The notes: generated from the sequence alone by a model not told the origin. 64,000 nt of DNA from Bradyrhizobium sp. CB1650 (GCF_029761915.1 NZ_CP121695.1:8337501-8401500), one strand, 5' to 3'. Positions 1 to 9,211 are shown, counted from the first letter of the stretch. Program-made: numbers and translations.

Positions 1-260
1 AGATCGACCGGGATATCCCCCAACGGACGCTGCGGCGCGCGCGGTTCGGCATCGATCTGATCCGCTATCCGGATGACGAAGAGTTCTACAGCCCGGCCAC
101 GATCTTGATGGGCATCGAGATGGGCACGGGACCATCGACGAGCCTGGTCGGGAAGAGCCACGGAACGGTATGCGTCACCGGAGAGATCCTCTGGATCGAT
201 GCCGCACGCGAGTGGGCGGTCTGCGAGGACGGCTTCTGGCGGACGCCAGCGGAGGAATAA
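1..260 (+). CDS. Hypothetical protein, C-terminal part (cut by window edge)
   Basis: An open frame runs in from the left edge (first full codon at base 3) and stops with TAA at 258-260. About 85 residues are visible, with no motif that I recognise; the visible part has two Cys and several Trp. It ends 2 bases before the ATG of the zinc-ribbon gene, so it is probably the upstream member of the same packed mobile-element operon. The start lies outside the window. Confidence 0.5.
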   Translation, partial: IDRDIPQRTLRRARFGIDLIRYPDDEEFYSPATILMGIEMGTGPSTSLVGKSHGTVCVTGEILWIDAAREWAVCEDGFWRTPAEE

Positions 261-262
261 AG

Positions 263-468
263 ATGGCCAGATTTCGCTGCAGCGTATGCGGCCGGGAAGG
301 CGAGTTCACCTACGATCCGACGCGGCACGAATGCCCGCGCTGCGGCTCCCCCAACGTGCAGTGTTCGCGCTCGGCATCGACGAGATGCCGGACGAGCTCA
401 TCGACCGCATTGTCCAGGCGCTGAGCCACGCCGAGCCGCTGGACGATCATCCAACCGACGAGGACTGA
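263..468 (+). pseudogene. Small zinc-ribbon protein, frameshifted
   Basis: The ATG at 263 opens a frame with two CxxC pairs (CSVC and CPRC), a rubredoxin-like zinc ribbon of about 33 residues. After the codons for NVQ (353-361) that frame becomes nonsense and stops at 424. The frame beginning at about 364 reads FALGIDEMPDEL and ends in an acidic tail at 468, which fits the continuation of one 67-residue protein. The likely lesion is 2 extra bases or 1 missing base near 360-364. The restored end lies 3 bases before the GTG of the phosphoesterase gene. Frame switching versus a sequencing error cannot be told apart here. Confidence 0.6.
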
Positions 469-471
469 GCC

Positions 472-1293
472 GTGTTGGTGTGGATCCTGTCAGATCTGCA
501 TGTCGAGCTAACCCGCGGCTGGGACCTTCCGTCCGGCGACGCGCGGCCGCGGTTCGACGTGCTGGTGGTCGCTGGCGACCTTATTCCGCGTGCGGAGCGC
601 GGGGTGAAGTGGCTGCGCGTACGCGTGACGGATCGACCCGTCGTCTATGTCATGGGCAATCACGAGGCCTACGGCACCGATATCCAGCGGACACTCGAGA
701 AAGCCAAGGCCGCGGCTGCCGGCACGAACGTGCACGTGCTAGAGAACGAGACCGTTCGCATCGATAACGTCACGTTCGCAGGCGCAACGCTCTGGACCGA
801 CTTCGCTATCAAAGGTGACGCGCATCGCGCGATGATGATCGCCGCCGACCGCATGAACGATTACAAGAAGATCAGGATTGCGGCTTACCGGCAGCATTTC
901 CTGCCACATCACGCTCTCACCCGTCACCTGAAATCCCGAGCGTTCCTGAAGGCCGAAATGCGCAAGCCGCGCGGCGACGGCAAGTTGGTCGTGGTCACCC
1001 ATCATGCGCCCGTGCCCGAGATGTCGCATGGAGCTGGATCGGACAACGATCCTGGACTCCAACCCGCCTACCGCAGCGATCTCACATCATTGATGTCGGC
1101 AGTCCCGGACGATGGCTGCGGCGCGCTGCGGCCGCCGGACCTCTGGATCTACGGCCACACCCACGAGTCGCTTGACGTCGTGATCGGCGCGACGCGCGTG
1201 GTGTCGAACGCAAAGGGTTATGGGCCTTGGCTTCCGCAGCAAGGCGCCTGGGACAACCCGCGCTTCGATCCGAACTTCGTCATCGAAATCTAA
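472..1293 (+). CDS. Calcineurin-like metallophosphoesterase
   Basis: A 273-residue protein that starts at GTG 472, directly after the zinc-ribbon gene. It shows the full metallophosphoesterase signature in order: SDLHVE near residue 7, AGDL near 34, GNHE near 61, a THHAP block near 176 and GHTHES near 228. These are the expected dinuclear-metal ligands of the calcineurin-like fold. The family hydrolyses phosphomonoesters, phosphodiesters or nucleotides, and the substrate cannot be read from sequence. It has no signal peptide, so it should be cytosolic. Being in a mobile-element operon, it may act on nucleic acid or nucleotides, which is inference only. Confidence 0.85.
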   Translation: MLVWILSDLHVELTRGWDLPSGDARPRFDVLVVAGDLIPRAERGVKWLRVRVTDRPVVYVMGNHEAYGTDIQRTLEKAKAAAAGTNVHVLENETVRIDNVTFAGATLWTDFAIKGDAHRAMMIAADRMNDYKKIRIAAYRQHFLPHHALTRHLKSRAFLKAEMRKPRGDGKLVVVTHHAPVPEMSHGAGSDNDPGLQPAYRSDLTSLMSAVPDDGCGALRPPDLWIYGHTHESLDVVIGATRVVSNAKGYGPWLPQQGAWDNPRFDPNFVIEI

Positions 1294-1305
1294 GGGAGGC
1301 CGGCC

Positions 1306-1383
1306 ATGACAAACATTGACGACCGCTCGACGCGGACTGACGTGATGCGACATGCCCTTCCTTCGATTTCGCGTGACAGTTGA
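1306..1383 (+). CDS. Possible 25-residue leader ORF
   Basis: The ATG at 1306, 12 bases after the phosphoesterase stop, opens a 25-codon frame ending in TGA at 1381-1383. This TGA overlaps the ATG of the next gene (TGATG), an arrangement typical of coupled translation. It has no similarity that I recognise. It could also be the original N-terminus of the next gene separated by a frameshift. Confidence 0.3.
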   Translation: MTNIDDRSTRTDVMRHALPSISRDS

Positions 1384-1691
1384 TGCTCAACAGAAAGCGG
1401 CCCAAGGCCGCCCCAATATCTTCTGGACATCGCCGCCGCGAGCCGCGCTACGCAAATTCGCGGTTGGTCTGGTCCTACAACCGCATTCCGGTCCCGCTGG
1501 GATTGCGCATACGCATCCTGCAGGTGCTTCTCGACGACGGACCGATGCCGCTCGGCCAGCTTCTTAAGTCCGTGCGCAGCGACCGCGATCCCACACCTTC
1601 GGTGATGGCGCTCGCGTGCATAGATCTCCACACCGTTGATCTCGTGTCCCAGCCGCTTGGTTCGGGCATCATCGTCAGGAGCCGGACATGA
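1383..1691 (+). CDS. Hypothetical basic protein, winged-helix-like segment
   Basis: 102 residues from ATG 1383. The N-terminus is very basic; the rest (about residues 45-95) alternates hydrophobic helices (IRILQVLLDD, LGQLLKSVR, MALACIDL) in a pattern like a small winged-helix domain. The stop overlaps the start of the AAA+ gene (ATGA at 1688-1691), so the two are translationally coupled and probably work together. I do not recognise the family. A DNA-contact or adaptor role for the downstream protease is only a guess from position. Confidence 0.5.
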   Translation: MLNRKRPKAAPISSGHRRREPRYANSRLVWSYNRIPVPLGLRIRILQVLLDDGPMPLGQLLKSVRSDRDPTPSVMALACIDLHTVDLVSQPLGSGIIVRSRT

Positions 1692-3840
1692 CGCGCAAGA
1701 CGCCAGCGGAATCGCGGCGCACGAAGAGGGCTGTTGCCACGAAACGGAACAGCCGTCCGGCGGCCAGCCGTGGTCGAGTGTTGCCAGCCGATACCGTCGT
1801 CCCGCGCCGCGCCATTTGGGATCTCAGCAAACGGCCACCGGCGGGGCCTTGGAATCCAGGGCAGATCGTCCACGACAACTCCGGCGCCATGGAGCAGTCG
1901 GTGCCGTGGGCTCCCGTCGCAAGCAAGGAGCGTCCGTCGGCGCAACGCTCGATCGTAGCGAGCGCATTTCTCGCCGCGACCAGCGGACTGATCCGGCGGC
2001 AATTGAGGGACAAGTCCGCGCTTGCGCTGGTCGTGCTGGTACCTGGCCCGAGTTGGATCAAGCCGGTCCGGGAGTTGTTCGTCTCTCGATTCGGCAGTCA
2101 CTGGCAGGCGGTCGCGGTCGACGCTTTGAAGACGCCGCAGCAGAAGTCCGACTGCAACATCGAGGTCGCGGCCGACCTTTCGCGCGACCGGCCGGTCATC
2201 GGTGTTGCGGTGGACCGTGACGCGCTGCCTTCCGCGCTGACCACAGCGGCAGACCTGACGATCCGCATCGGCGCTCCCACCGGGGCAACGATAGGTCGCG
2301 CGATCCGGATGTTCACAGGGCGGCGGGGGCGGGGCGCTCTGGACGACGGCATCGCCACCGGCCTTGAATTCCATGACCTCGTCGCGGCCTTCCGCTCCAA
2401 CTCCTCGCCCGCTGATATCATCGAGCGCCTCCGAAAGGCGGCTACCGCCTTGGGTGGCCCGGGGAACATCGATCGGCTGCCGAAACTGCAAGACGCAGTC
2501 GAATATGGCGCTGCCCGAACCTGGGGTCTGGCGCTCGCAAAGGATATTGCCGATTACCGCGCTGGTCGCCTCGATTGGCAAAGCGTCGATAGGGGAGCGG
2601 TGCTCTTTTCGGAACCGGGTCTCGGCAAATCGCTGTACGCGCGCATCCTAGCGCAAGCCTGCGGCGTGCCGCTCGTCACCTATTCGATCGCCGATCTCTT
2701 CGCGAACTCCCCGGGATACCTCGACTCGGTGATAAAATCGTCCCGCGCGATGTTCGAGCGCGCCGCCGCCATGGGGCCGTGCTGCATCCTCTTTCTCGAC
2801 GAGATCGACGCGCTGCCAAACCGCGCCACCATGTCGCCCCGCGGCGCGGACTGGTGGACCCCGTAGTGACGGACTTCCTCCTCAGCCTTGACAACGCAGT
2901 TGCCGGTAGGCGCGCTGGAATCGTGGTATGCGCGGCCACAAACAATATCAGGGGCGTCGACGCAGCCTTGCTGCGGCCCGGCAGGCTGGAGAGGGTGATC
3001 GAGATCAAGCGCCCCGATCATCCGGGTGTACTCAACATCCTGCGCCATCATTTGGACGACCAGCTCGCAGACGTGGATCTGGCCGACATCGCTCATCTGA
3101 TGGTCGGCTCGACCCCTGCCGAGATCATGATGGCGGTGCGCTGTGCACGCCGCATTGCCCGCTGCGCGGATCGGCCGTTGCTGCCGGAAGACCTCGTGCA
3201 AGCTCTCGCGCCGGTCGAGGACATCGCGCCGGCCGCGCTCAAGCGTATCTGCATCCACGAAGCCGCACACGCAGTGGCTTCGCTCGCGGTCCCGTCCGGA
3301 ACCCTCAAGCGCTGCTCCATCGGCGCAAGCGGCACAGCGGCTGGCCGCACGCTGATCGAGAACGAGATGAGCGATCTGATGACTCGCGATGCGGTCGAAC
3401 GGCGCGCCGTCGTTATCCTCGCTGGGCGTACAGCGGAGCGTGTTCTGATCGGCAACGCCAGTGCGGGAGCCGGCGGGGACGATGATTCCGATCTGGCGCA
3501 GGTGACGCAGCTCATAGCAACGCTGCACTCCTCGACGGGCTTGGGCGACACGCTGGCGTACGTCGTGTCGCACCGCGATGCGCTGTCGGCGGTCCGCGGC
3601 GACCGCGAGCTTCGGTCCAAGGTCGAGCAGCACTTGCAGATGCTGCAGCTTCGCACCGAGACACTCGTGCGCCGTCACCGCAACGCGATCCTCGCTGTGG
3701 CCGAATGGCTGCGGACCCGCCGCCATCTTTCGGGCGCGGAAATCCTCCGGATCATCGAGGCGACTCCGGTGCCATCGCCAGAGACCACAGAATTCAATCC
3801 GTATGTGGTGTGGTGGCCATGGCCTCAGGGCGGGTCATGA
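1688..3840 (+). pseudogene. FtsH-like AAA+ ATPase / M41 zinc protease, frameshifted
   Basis: Two frames together encode a roughly 717-residue AAA+ protease. The first frame has a P-loop (EPGLGKS) near residue 312 and Walker B ending FLDEIDALP. It stops at 2866. The second frame continues from about 2863 with sensor-1 (ATNN), an arginine-finger region (LLRPGRLERV), then a peptidase M41 domain with HEAAH at 3256-3270 and the distal Asp in GDDDSDLAQ. Inserting one base near 2862 would read DWWTPVVTDFLL without a break, so a single deletion explains the split. FtsH normally has N-terminal membrane helices; none are seen here, and the roughly 290-residue N-terminus is unrelated. If functional this would be a soluble, mobile-element-borne FtsH relative. 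Overlapping start with the upstream gene supports an operon. Confidence 0.75.
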
Positions 3841-3900
3841 AGCATTCGGCGGCGGCGACCCGAATACAGTGAGACGGCGCGAACGCGGGAGAATTTCTCA

Positions 3901-4440
3901 ATGGTGGTCAAACATGGGACGCGCGCGGAACGACGGCCGATTCGGGCTCGACGCATCGAACTGCCCGCTCCACTCACTTACTGGCGCAAGCTTGCGGCAA
4001 ACGACTTTGATGCCAAACGACGCGCTGAAGTCGCCGCAATCGTGACGAAGTTCGCTTCGACACTGCCTGAATGGAACGCCGCTATCGCGGGCAATGCCGG
4101 CGCCGCCGTTGGTCTCGTGTTGCGCCTAAGGCCTCCCTTCCATTTTAGCGCGCGTATCGACCTGGTTATGACGGTACTCTTGAACTGCGCCTTCGAAAGC
4201 ACCGGCGCAGCGCTCGCGTTGTCTTGGGCGCTGCAACGGATGCCACTGCATCGCTCCCGGCGGACTAGACTGTCGGGCTCGTGGGCAACGCACAACATGA
4301 CAATGGTAAGTCCCGGCAAAACGGTTCGATTCCACGTCGATCGCGCCGGAGGCAATAAGCGACCGCGAGCCACGGTTAGCCGCCGAGGGTCGCGGCGGGT
4401 GCCGACAAGCAGACATTCTTCGCGGCGCCGAAATGACTGA
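3901..4440 (+). CDS. Hypothetical protein of mobile element
   Basis: 179 residues from ATG 3901, with a basic N-terminus and a hydrophobic stretch near residues 82-103 that could be a single helix. The last 50 residues are Arg/Ser-rich and may be a read-through tail. The stop overlaps the start of the next gene by 8 bases. I recognise no family. The first 110 residues look like coding sequence (regular hydrophobic pattern). Confidence 0.45.
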   Translation: MVVKHGTRAERRPIRARRIELPAPLTYWRKLAANDFDAKRRAEVAAIVTKFASTLPEWNAAIAGNAGAAVGLVLRLRPPFHFSARIDLVMTVLLNCAFESTGAALALSWALQRMPLHRSRRTRLSGSWATHNMTMVSPGKTVRFHVDRAGGNKRPRATVSRRGSRRVPTSRHSSRRRND

Positions 4441-4939
4441 TCCGGATCCGGAATGCCACAAAGCGTTGGCCCGCCGCGATCGCTATCAACGCTACATCGC
4501 GAGCAGCGCCTGGCGCAACAATCCGGCGCGCTTGGCGGAGCTCGAAGCCTCCGGCATGCGCTGCCGCATCTGCAACGCCAGCGCGCAAGAGGCGGTACTG
4601 CAGGTGCACCACCGCACCTACGAGCGCTTCGAACATGAGCATGCGGAGGATCTAACGACGCTCTGCGCCGCTTGTCATTTCGACTTCACGCTGATTCTGC
4701 GCGGACGGCAGTACGTATCACGCATTCCCAAGCGCGCCGACGTCCCACGTCTGCTCGTCAATCAACCCAAAGTCCCGGATCCGTTTCATGGAGAGGCCAA
4801 TGGTGAGCGACTTCGTTTCCTTGCGCTTGATCGGCGTCCGCCCGCTTTTGATGCATGCCGGCCGCCTGTGCGACCCGTTGGATCCGATCTCGCGCGAGCT
4901 CGCGAGGATTACCGGAAAACGGCTGAAGACCGCATCTGA
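4433..4939 (+). CDS. HNH-like zinc-finger nuclease-type protein
   Basis: 168 residues from ATG 4433. A CRIC pair (about residue 45), then VHHRTYERFEHEHAEDLTTLC and AACH form an HNH-type zinc-finger/His-metal signature. HNH proteins of this size are common on phages and integrative elements as nicking or homing nucleases. The last ~45 codons overlap the next gene in another frame and look like its shadow; the natural stop may have been lost by a small indel near 4800, because a TGA occurs at 4804-4806 in a neighbouring frame. Function is by family only. Confidence 0.6.
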   Translation: MTDPDPECHKALARRDRYQRYIASSAWRNNPARLAELEASGMRCRICNASAQEAVLQVHHRTYERFEHEHAEDLTTLCAACHFDFTLILRGRQYVSRIPKRADVPRLLVNQPKVPDPFHGEANGERLRFLALDRRPPAFDACRPPVRPVGSDLARAREDYRKTAEDRI

Positions 4940-5372
4940 CCATTGCGAGATCGCCCGCATCGAATGGTTCGGCGGGCTTTGGCTCGCTGACGGCATCCCG
5001 TGCATTCCCGCCGAAGCGATCGAAGCCGCCTTCATCGCGGGTGCCAAGATGCAGCGGCGAGGCAAACAGGCTGCGGCCGGAATCGAGGTCGACGGTCCGG
5101 CGCGGCTGTTCTACGACGGCCCGCAGGATATCGACGAACTGTGGAAGCAGGAGCGATTCCGTCTGCGGGTGCCGGTGCGCGTCGGTACGGCGCGCACCAT
5201 GCGGACGCGGCCGCGGTTCGATACCTGGAACGTCGACTTCAAGGCATCTTTCCTACCCAGCCTGCTCAGCCCGCCATTGATCGCAGACATTTTTGCGACC
5301 AGCGGCGTTGCGCGTGGACTAGGCGATTGGCGTCCCAAGTTTGGAAGATTTCGCGTCGAGTGTCTCGACTGA
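4800..5372 (+). CDS. Conserved-looking hypothetical protein of mobile element
   Basis: 190 residues from ATG 4800 (an in-frame ATG at 4788 would add four residues). It has good coding character, with an N-terminus FVSLRLIGVRPLLMH and a mixed beta/alpha pattern, and no signal peptide or membrane helix. It overlaps the tail of the HNH-like gene. It lies between the nuclease-type gene and the excisionase/integrase pair, so a role in element maintenance is possible. I cannot name the family. Confidence 0.55.
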   Translation: MVSDFVSLRLIGVRPLLMHAGRLCDPLDPISRELARITGKRLKTASDHCEIARIEWFGGLWLADGIPCIPAEAIEAAFIAGAKMQRRGKQAAAGIEVDGPARLFYDGPQDIDELWKQERFRLRVPVRVGTARTMRTRPRFDTWNVDFKASFLPSLLSPPLIADIFATSGVARGLGDWRPKFGRFRVECLD

Positions 5373-5568
5373 CCAGCTTCGTGGCGGGGTGTGGCCCGGC
5401 GAGGCATGGCGCGGTCCGGTGTGGCAAGGGGAGAGCCGGCGCGAAGCCGGCTGCTCCAGCCGGGCCTGCCCGATCTCGCGCGCTTTTCCGAGCAACGGAC
5501 GTGCTCCTGATCAATCGTTGACCTCGCTTGAGGGCAGCAGCGTTTTCGGCGCGAGAAAGTTCGAGGCG
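5373..5568 (+). repeat. GTGGC-rich spacer with hairpin
   Basis: Between the hypothetical gene and the excisionase-like gene lies a run of imperfect GTGGC/CATGGC repeats (about 5382-5428). It is followed by a perfect 7-bp stem with a 5-base loop (AGCCGGC/GCCGGCT, 5434-5452). The hairpin lacks a T-tract, so it is a weak terminator at best. The repeats could be binding sites for the integrase/excisionase complex or simple mobile-element junk. Confidence 0.4.
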
Positions 5569-5925
5569 ATGCAAGGACTCGAGGATCACCTCGTTGAGAC
5601 GCTTCGGGACGGCTTCGGCGGACGCCCGACCGTGACCTTCGCTCAGGCCTGCAAATTATTGAATATCAACGCAAAAACGTTGCGACGGCATGTCCGCCGC
5701 GGTACCATCGCCTTCCGGCGGACGGGCCTCGGCAAGTTCCGCGTGCGCCGCGAATTTGCGCTGCAGGACCTCGTGGGGTTCTACACAGGTGTATTGCAGC
5801 AAGCGGATCTCGCATACCTGAGCCCGCCGGGCCACGTCGCCAGGCGCAAGCAGGCCAGTTTCTTGCAAGGTTACGCCGCCCGCAGGGCCGCCCGGAAGGA
5901 GCGGAAACGTCATGCAAGCGCCTGA
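5569..5925 (+). CDS. Excisionase-like helix-turn-helix protein
   Basis: 118 residues if started at ATG 5569; the frame is open further upstream into the GTGGC repeats, but that part does not look coding. Residues ~20-60 (VTFAQACKLLNINAKTLRRH... GKFRVR) fit a MerR/excisionase-type HTH_17 domain, which binds DNA at recombination sites. The C-terminus is strongly basic. Its last 14 bases overlap the integrase start, the usual xis-int arrangement, so it probably directs excision of this element. Confidence 0.65.
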   Translation: MQGLEDHLVETLRDGFGGRPTVTFAQACKLLNINAKTLRRHVRRGTIAFRRTGLGKFRVRREFALQDLVGFYTGVLQQADLAYLSPPGHVARRKQASFLQGYAARRAARKERKRHASA

Positions 5926-7273
5926 CCGAAAAGAAAAATCCGAGCCGCAGATCGGACCGTGTGGCACCAAGGCGGCTGCGGACAATGTCTACCGGCACAA
6001 AGGCAGCCGGTTCTGGCAGATGTTGTTCGAGGTTGACGGCAAGCCCTATCGGAAGTCGTCAGGGACCACCAGCAAGCGTGAGGCGATCGCAAAGGCGAAG
6101 CGGTGGAAGGCCGCGGTGCTGGCTGAGCGCGCCCAGCGGCCGCTGGCGGCATTGTCCGACGCGCGCCCGGCGACCGCACTGCCCGACATGCCCTTTGGCG
6201 AGGCGGCGCAGATCTACTGGGAACAGCAGGGCCAATTCACGCGCAACGCTGCCGCCTTGGATGGCTACCTCGCGCGCACCGTGCAACTCGTCGGCCCGGA
6301 CAAGATGTGCAGCACGATCACCCGTAACGACGAACGCCAGATTCGCGCGGCCTTGCGACGTGGCGAGCGGCCGGCGGGCATCGGCAAGAAAGGACGGCCC
6401 CTGACAATCGCCGGGACTTACCGGCCCAAATCCATCAACGGTTACACCGATCTGATCGGCACCGTGGTGAACTGGGTCGGGATCATTCCGCCCTACCGCT
6501 GGGCCCACCGCCGACGCAGGGGGGAGACCGACCGTGAGATCGTGCGGCCGCGCTTTCGCTGGCTGTCGTTCGAAGAGCAGTGGCGTCTCGACAAGGTGAT
6601 GGAGCGCGACCTCAAGGACGTGGTGCTGTTCGCGATCGATGTGGGAATGCGCGAGGACGTGCTCAGCCAGCTGACCTGGGGCGCGATCGACTGGTCGCTC
6701 TGCACCGTCACGTTCCGGCTCAAGGTGGCCGGCGCCGACGACAAGATGCATACGGTTGATCTCACCGAACAGGCCATGCAGATTCTCTATGCGCGCCGCG
6801 CCTTGCACGCGCGCGAAGGCGTCAAATCGGACCGCATCTTCCTGCTGCGCGCCCGCAGGAATCACTGGCATCAAAGCCAATTGCGCAAGAAGGGCGAGCT
6901 GATCGAATTTGCGCCACAACTGCTGTACCGCAGGTTCATCGAAGCCTGCGATGCGGCCGGCGTGCAGGACATGGTGTTTCACGACCTGCGACGGACCGCC
7001 GGCCGCCGCATCTATGATGAGGAGGGCTCGGACATCGAAGCCGCGCGCGCGCTGCTCGGGCACGTCAACATCAAGACCACCCAGGACTATCTCGGCGTCA
7101 CCGGGACCGCGATCAATCCTCACCTGCGTCGGCGCAGCGCGCGCGCAAAACTCGCGCTCGCCGAGCTCGAGTCCGCGGCACAGCGGACCGATGCCGCGCC
7201 GGGGAGCCGCGCGCACGTGCTGCACGACGTGCTGATGCACCGACCCGCCCCGCGCCTGCGCCGCGTTCGCTAG
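5912..7273 (+). CDS. Tyrosine recombinase / phage-type integrase
   Basis: 453 residues. The C-terminal catalytic domain shows GMREDVLSQLTW (first Arg), HDLRRTAGRRI (His-x-x-Arg), ALLGH and a final Tyr in TTQDYLGV. The N-terminal ~190 residues carry a basic, beta-rich Arm-type DNA-binding segment (SRFWQMLFEVDGKPYRKSSG) and a core-binding helical domain. It catalyses site-specific strand exchange between att sites. It overlaps the excisionase-like gene and converges with the KfrA-like gene (stops overlap by 4 bases). No clear att duplication was found by eye inside the window. Confidence 0.9.
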   Translation: MQAPDRKEKSEPQIGPCGTKAAADNVYRHKGSRFWQMLFEVDGKPYRKSSGTTSKREAIAKAKRWKAAVLAERAQRPLAALSDARPATALPDMPFGEAAQIYWEQQGQFTRNAAALDGYLARTVQLVGPDKMCSTITRNDERQIRAALRRGERPAGIGKKGRPLTIAGTYRPKSINGYTDLIGTVVNWVGIIPPYRWAHRRRRGETDREIVRPRFRWLSFEEQWRLDKVMERDLKDVVLFAIDVGMREDVLSQLTWGAIDWSLCTVTFRLKVAGADDKMHTVDLTEQAMQILYARRALHAREGVKSDRIFLLRARRNHWHQSQLRKKGELIEFAPQLLYRRFIEACDAAGVQDMVFHDLRRTAGRRIYDEEGSDIEAARALLGHVNIKTTQDYLGVTGTAINPHLRRRSARAKLALAELESAAQRTDAAPGSRAHVLHDVLMHRPAPRLRRVR

Positions 7274-8538
7274 ACTGGGACAACACGCGCGGCAGGTTCC
7301 GTGCGCGCCCGACGTCGTGTCTTGCGTCGCGACGCGCGAGGCCGCGCGATCACGTAACCGCCGCCGCGCATCTCGAATGCGCCGGCCTTCTTGCCGCGCT
7401 TCAGACACTGGGCCAGCCACACCGGGCTAAGATCGGAGAGCTCCGGCTCGAGGCTTGCCGCGATGTCGCGCCGCGCGAGCGGTGACGGCGAGACCGCGAT
7501 GGCCACCACCAGCCGCACCCACAGCAGCCGTCCGAATTCGCGCACGAGCTTGGCGTCGCTGTCGTCACTTGCCCGGACTTTCCTCGGCCGCGGCGCCGGC
7601 TCGTAGTCGAACCAATAGGCGCCGCGGCGGCCAGGGACGCGTGTGATCCGCGACCCCGCCAGCGCGGCGGCCAGATCGCGGTAGGGGCGGTTGGTCGTCA
7701 GGGGAATACGGCCTGATTTAATCAGCGCCTTGGCCGCCATCGGCCGACGTCCGGCCCGAAGCTCGAACGCGACCGCACGGGCCACCTTCGGCTTCGCGGC
7801 GCCCTGCCAATCGGAGTCTACAACGGGCATCGGCGGATAGGCGTCGGCGCGCTCCCGCATCACATAGGCGCGAATCCGCGCCAGGCGCGCTGCCTTGGCC
7901 GTTGGCGACTCCGGCGGTCGTGCAAAGCTGCGCCGCGTCGGCGGACGCTTTGGCCGTGGCGGCCGGTTCGTCGGCCACGACCGCGGACGGCCTTTTGGCG
8001 CGTCGGGCGGTCGTGCATTGACCGCAGGGTTGGATGCCCTTTCAGCGACCCGCTCCGCGTAGCCCGCGAGAAACGTCCGCCGGGCTTCGTTTGTCGCTGC
8101 GCCAACTGGCGCGAGGTGCGGTGCGATGTCCCTTGATGCGGCCGCGTTACTCCGAGGGACTGCGTCGCGCCGCGCGGCGCCGCGTGGCTCTGGCGCCGGG
8201 GTCGGTTGCGGCGCGTCAGCGCCCGAGGGCGGTTCGTCGCGGGGCGACGCTGCGGGTGCGGTGACCACCACGCCCGGCCGCTGGCCAAGCATGAGGATCA
8301 GCAACAGGTCGCGCGTGTACCGATACGCAGCGCGCAGCGCCGGGCCCTGCAAGCGCGCCGCCATCATCTCGCGATCGCTGCGCCAGCTGTTGAGGTAACG
8401 AGCGACGTTCTGCTTGCGGCCGCCGGCGCGGCTAACCACATCGGCGAGCCTGACCCCGTCGAGCCCGCCGTGCTCGAGCAGCAGGGCGTCGGCGACGGCG
8501 TACACCCGTGCTTCGGTCGAGGGTTTGTCGTCCGCCAT
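7270..8538 (-). CDS. KfrA-like N-terminal DNA-binding domain protein
   Basis: 422 residues when started at the ATG at 8538 (the frame stays open to 8958 but the extra N-terminus looks non-coding). Residues ~8-60 (ARVYAVADALLLEHGG...VRLADVV...QNVARYLNSWRSDRE) match the KfrA N-terminal wHTH pattern of plasmid and integrative-element partition/regulatory proteins. The middle is a Pro/Arg/Ala-rich linker and the C-terminal ~170 residues contain further basic helices. Unlike KfrA it lacks an obvious long coiled coil. It converges with the integrase gene. It is probably a DNA-binding regulator of the element. Confidence 0.6.
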   Translation of the reverse strand: MADDKPSTEARVYAVADALLLEHGGLDGVRLADVVSRAGGRKQNVARYLNSWRSDREMMAARLQGPALRAAYRYTRDLLLILMLGQRPGVVVTAPAASPRDEPPSGADAPQPTPAPEPRGAARRDAVPRSNAAASRDIAPHLAPVGAATNEARRTFLAGYAERVAERASNPAVNARPPDAPKGRPRSWPTNRPPRPKRPPTRRSFARPPESPTAKAARLARIRAYVMRERADAYPPMPVVDSDWQGAAKPKVARAVAFELRAGRRPMAAKALIKSGRIPLTTNRPYRDLAAALAGSRITRVPGRRGAYWFDYEPAPRPRKVRASDDSDAKLVREFGRLLWVRLVVAIAVSPSPLARRDIAASLEPELSDLSPVWLAQCLKRGKKAGAFEMRGGGYVIARPRASRRKTRRRARTEPAARVVPV

Positions 8539-8672
8539 CGCAAGCCTCCAAGGATTCGTCGGCAGGCGCGACGGCCGGCGCATGCCGGCCGTGTTGAACC
8601 GCCAGGCCGGCGGGAACGGATCGGCTCCCGACTCCGCCGGCAGGGGGTCCCGAACAATCCCCGAAGTCGGCC

Positions 8673-8719
8673 GGCAAATGCAAGAACCGCCTGCGGCGCA
8701 GGCGGTTCTTGCATTTGCC
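8673..8719. repeat. Perfect 22-bp inverted repeat, 3-base loop
   Basis: GGCAAATGCAAGAACCGCCTGC, loop GGC, then the exact reverse complement: 47 bases forming a near-continuous hairpin. It lies about 135 bp upstream of the KfrA-like start. There is no T-run, so it is not a standard terminator. It could be a cruciform recombination or partition site, or a regulatory hairpin. Confidence 0.8.
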
Positions 8720-9211
8720 ATTACAGCAACGGACTGTAAACGCGCCGGCTTCGTTTGCGATGCGCTGGGCCGGAGCACCTTAAAGAATAGGGTTTTCAAA
8801 CAATGGGTTAGCCCTCCAGCGTTGCGACAACACTTGGCGATCAGATAGGGAACAAAGAGAAAACAGGGGCACGCAAGGGTCGCGTGTGTCCCGAAGTCCT
8901 CCCGAAGCTCGGAGCGACCTGGTTCCCGGGCTTGAAAACTCAATTTCTCGTCCGACACGCTTGCGCACTCCTCGGCAGCACACCAAGGGCTCCCGCTATG
9001 CGACCTCTAAGCTTATCGGTCGGTGGCCGACCCCAAGCATTCGGTAGAGCGTCGGACCGCCCTCGCCGTCGCGAGGCCTCAGCGCAACACAGACTCGGCG
9101 CAAGCAGGGTCAGCGTGCCGTGCAAAGCGTTAGCGAGTTCAGCAGCTCACGAGTTGCAGCTACATTCGGCAAAGCGGAGGCGGCGATATCGACTAGTGGC
9201 GTTCGGCGCGC
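8720..9211. other. Non-coding stretch left of IS630 remnant
   Basis: No convincing gene. Bases 8715-8742 have a short stretch like a tRNA anticodon arm (ggactgtaaa), but the rest of a tRNA does not fold around it. The stretch may contain the element boundary. Confidence 0.4.

Noticed and set aside
1475..2581. Long minus-strand open frame (368 codons)
   Set aside because: It lies opposite the AAA+ protease frame with Arg-rich composition and no domain.
5434..5452. Intrinsic terminator before the excisionase-like gene
   Set aside because: The stem is only 7 bp and no T-tract follows; listed only as part of the repeat region.
8715..8745. tRNA-like anticodon arm (ggactgtaaa) as a possible attachment site
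   Set aside because: No acceptor or T-arm can be folded around it, and I found no second copy in the window.
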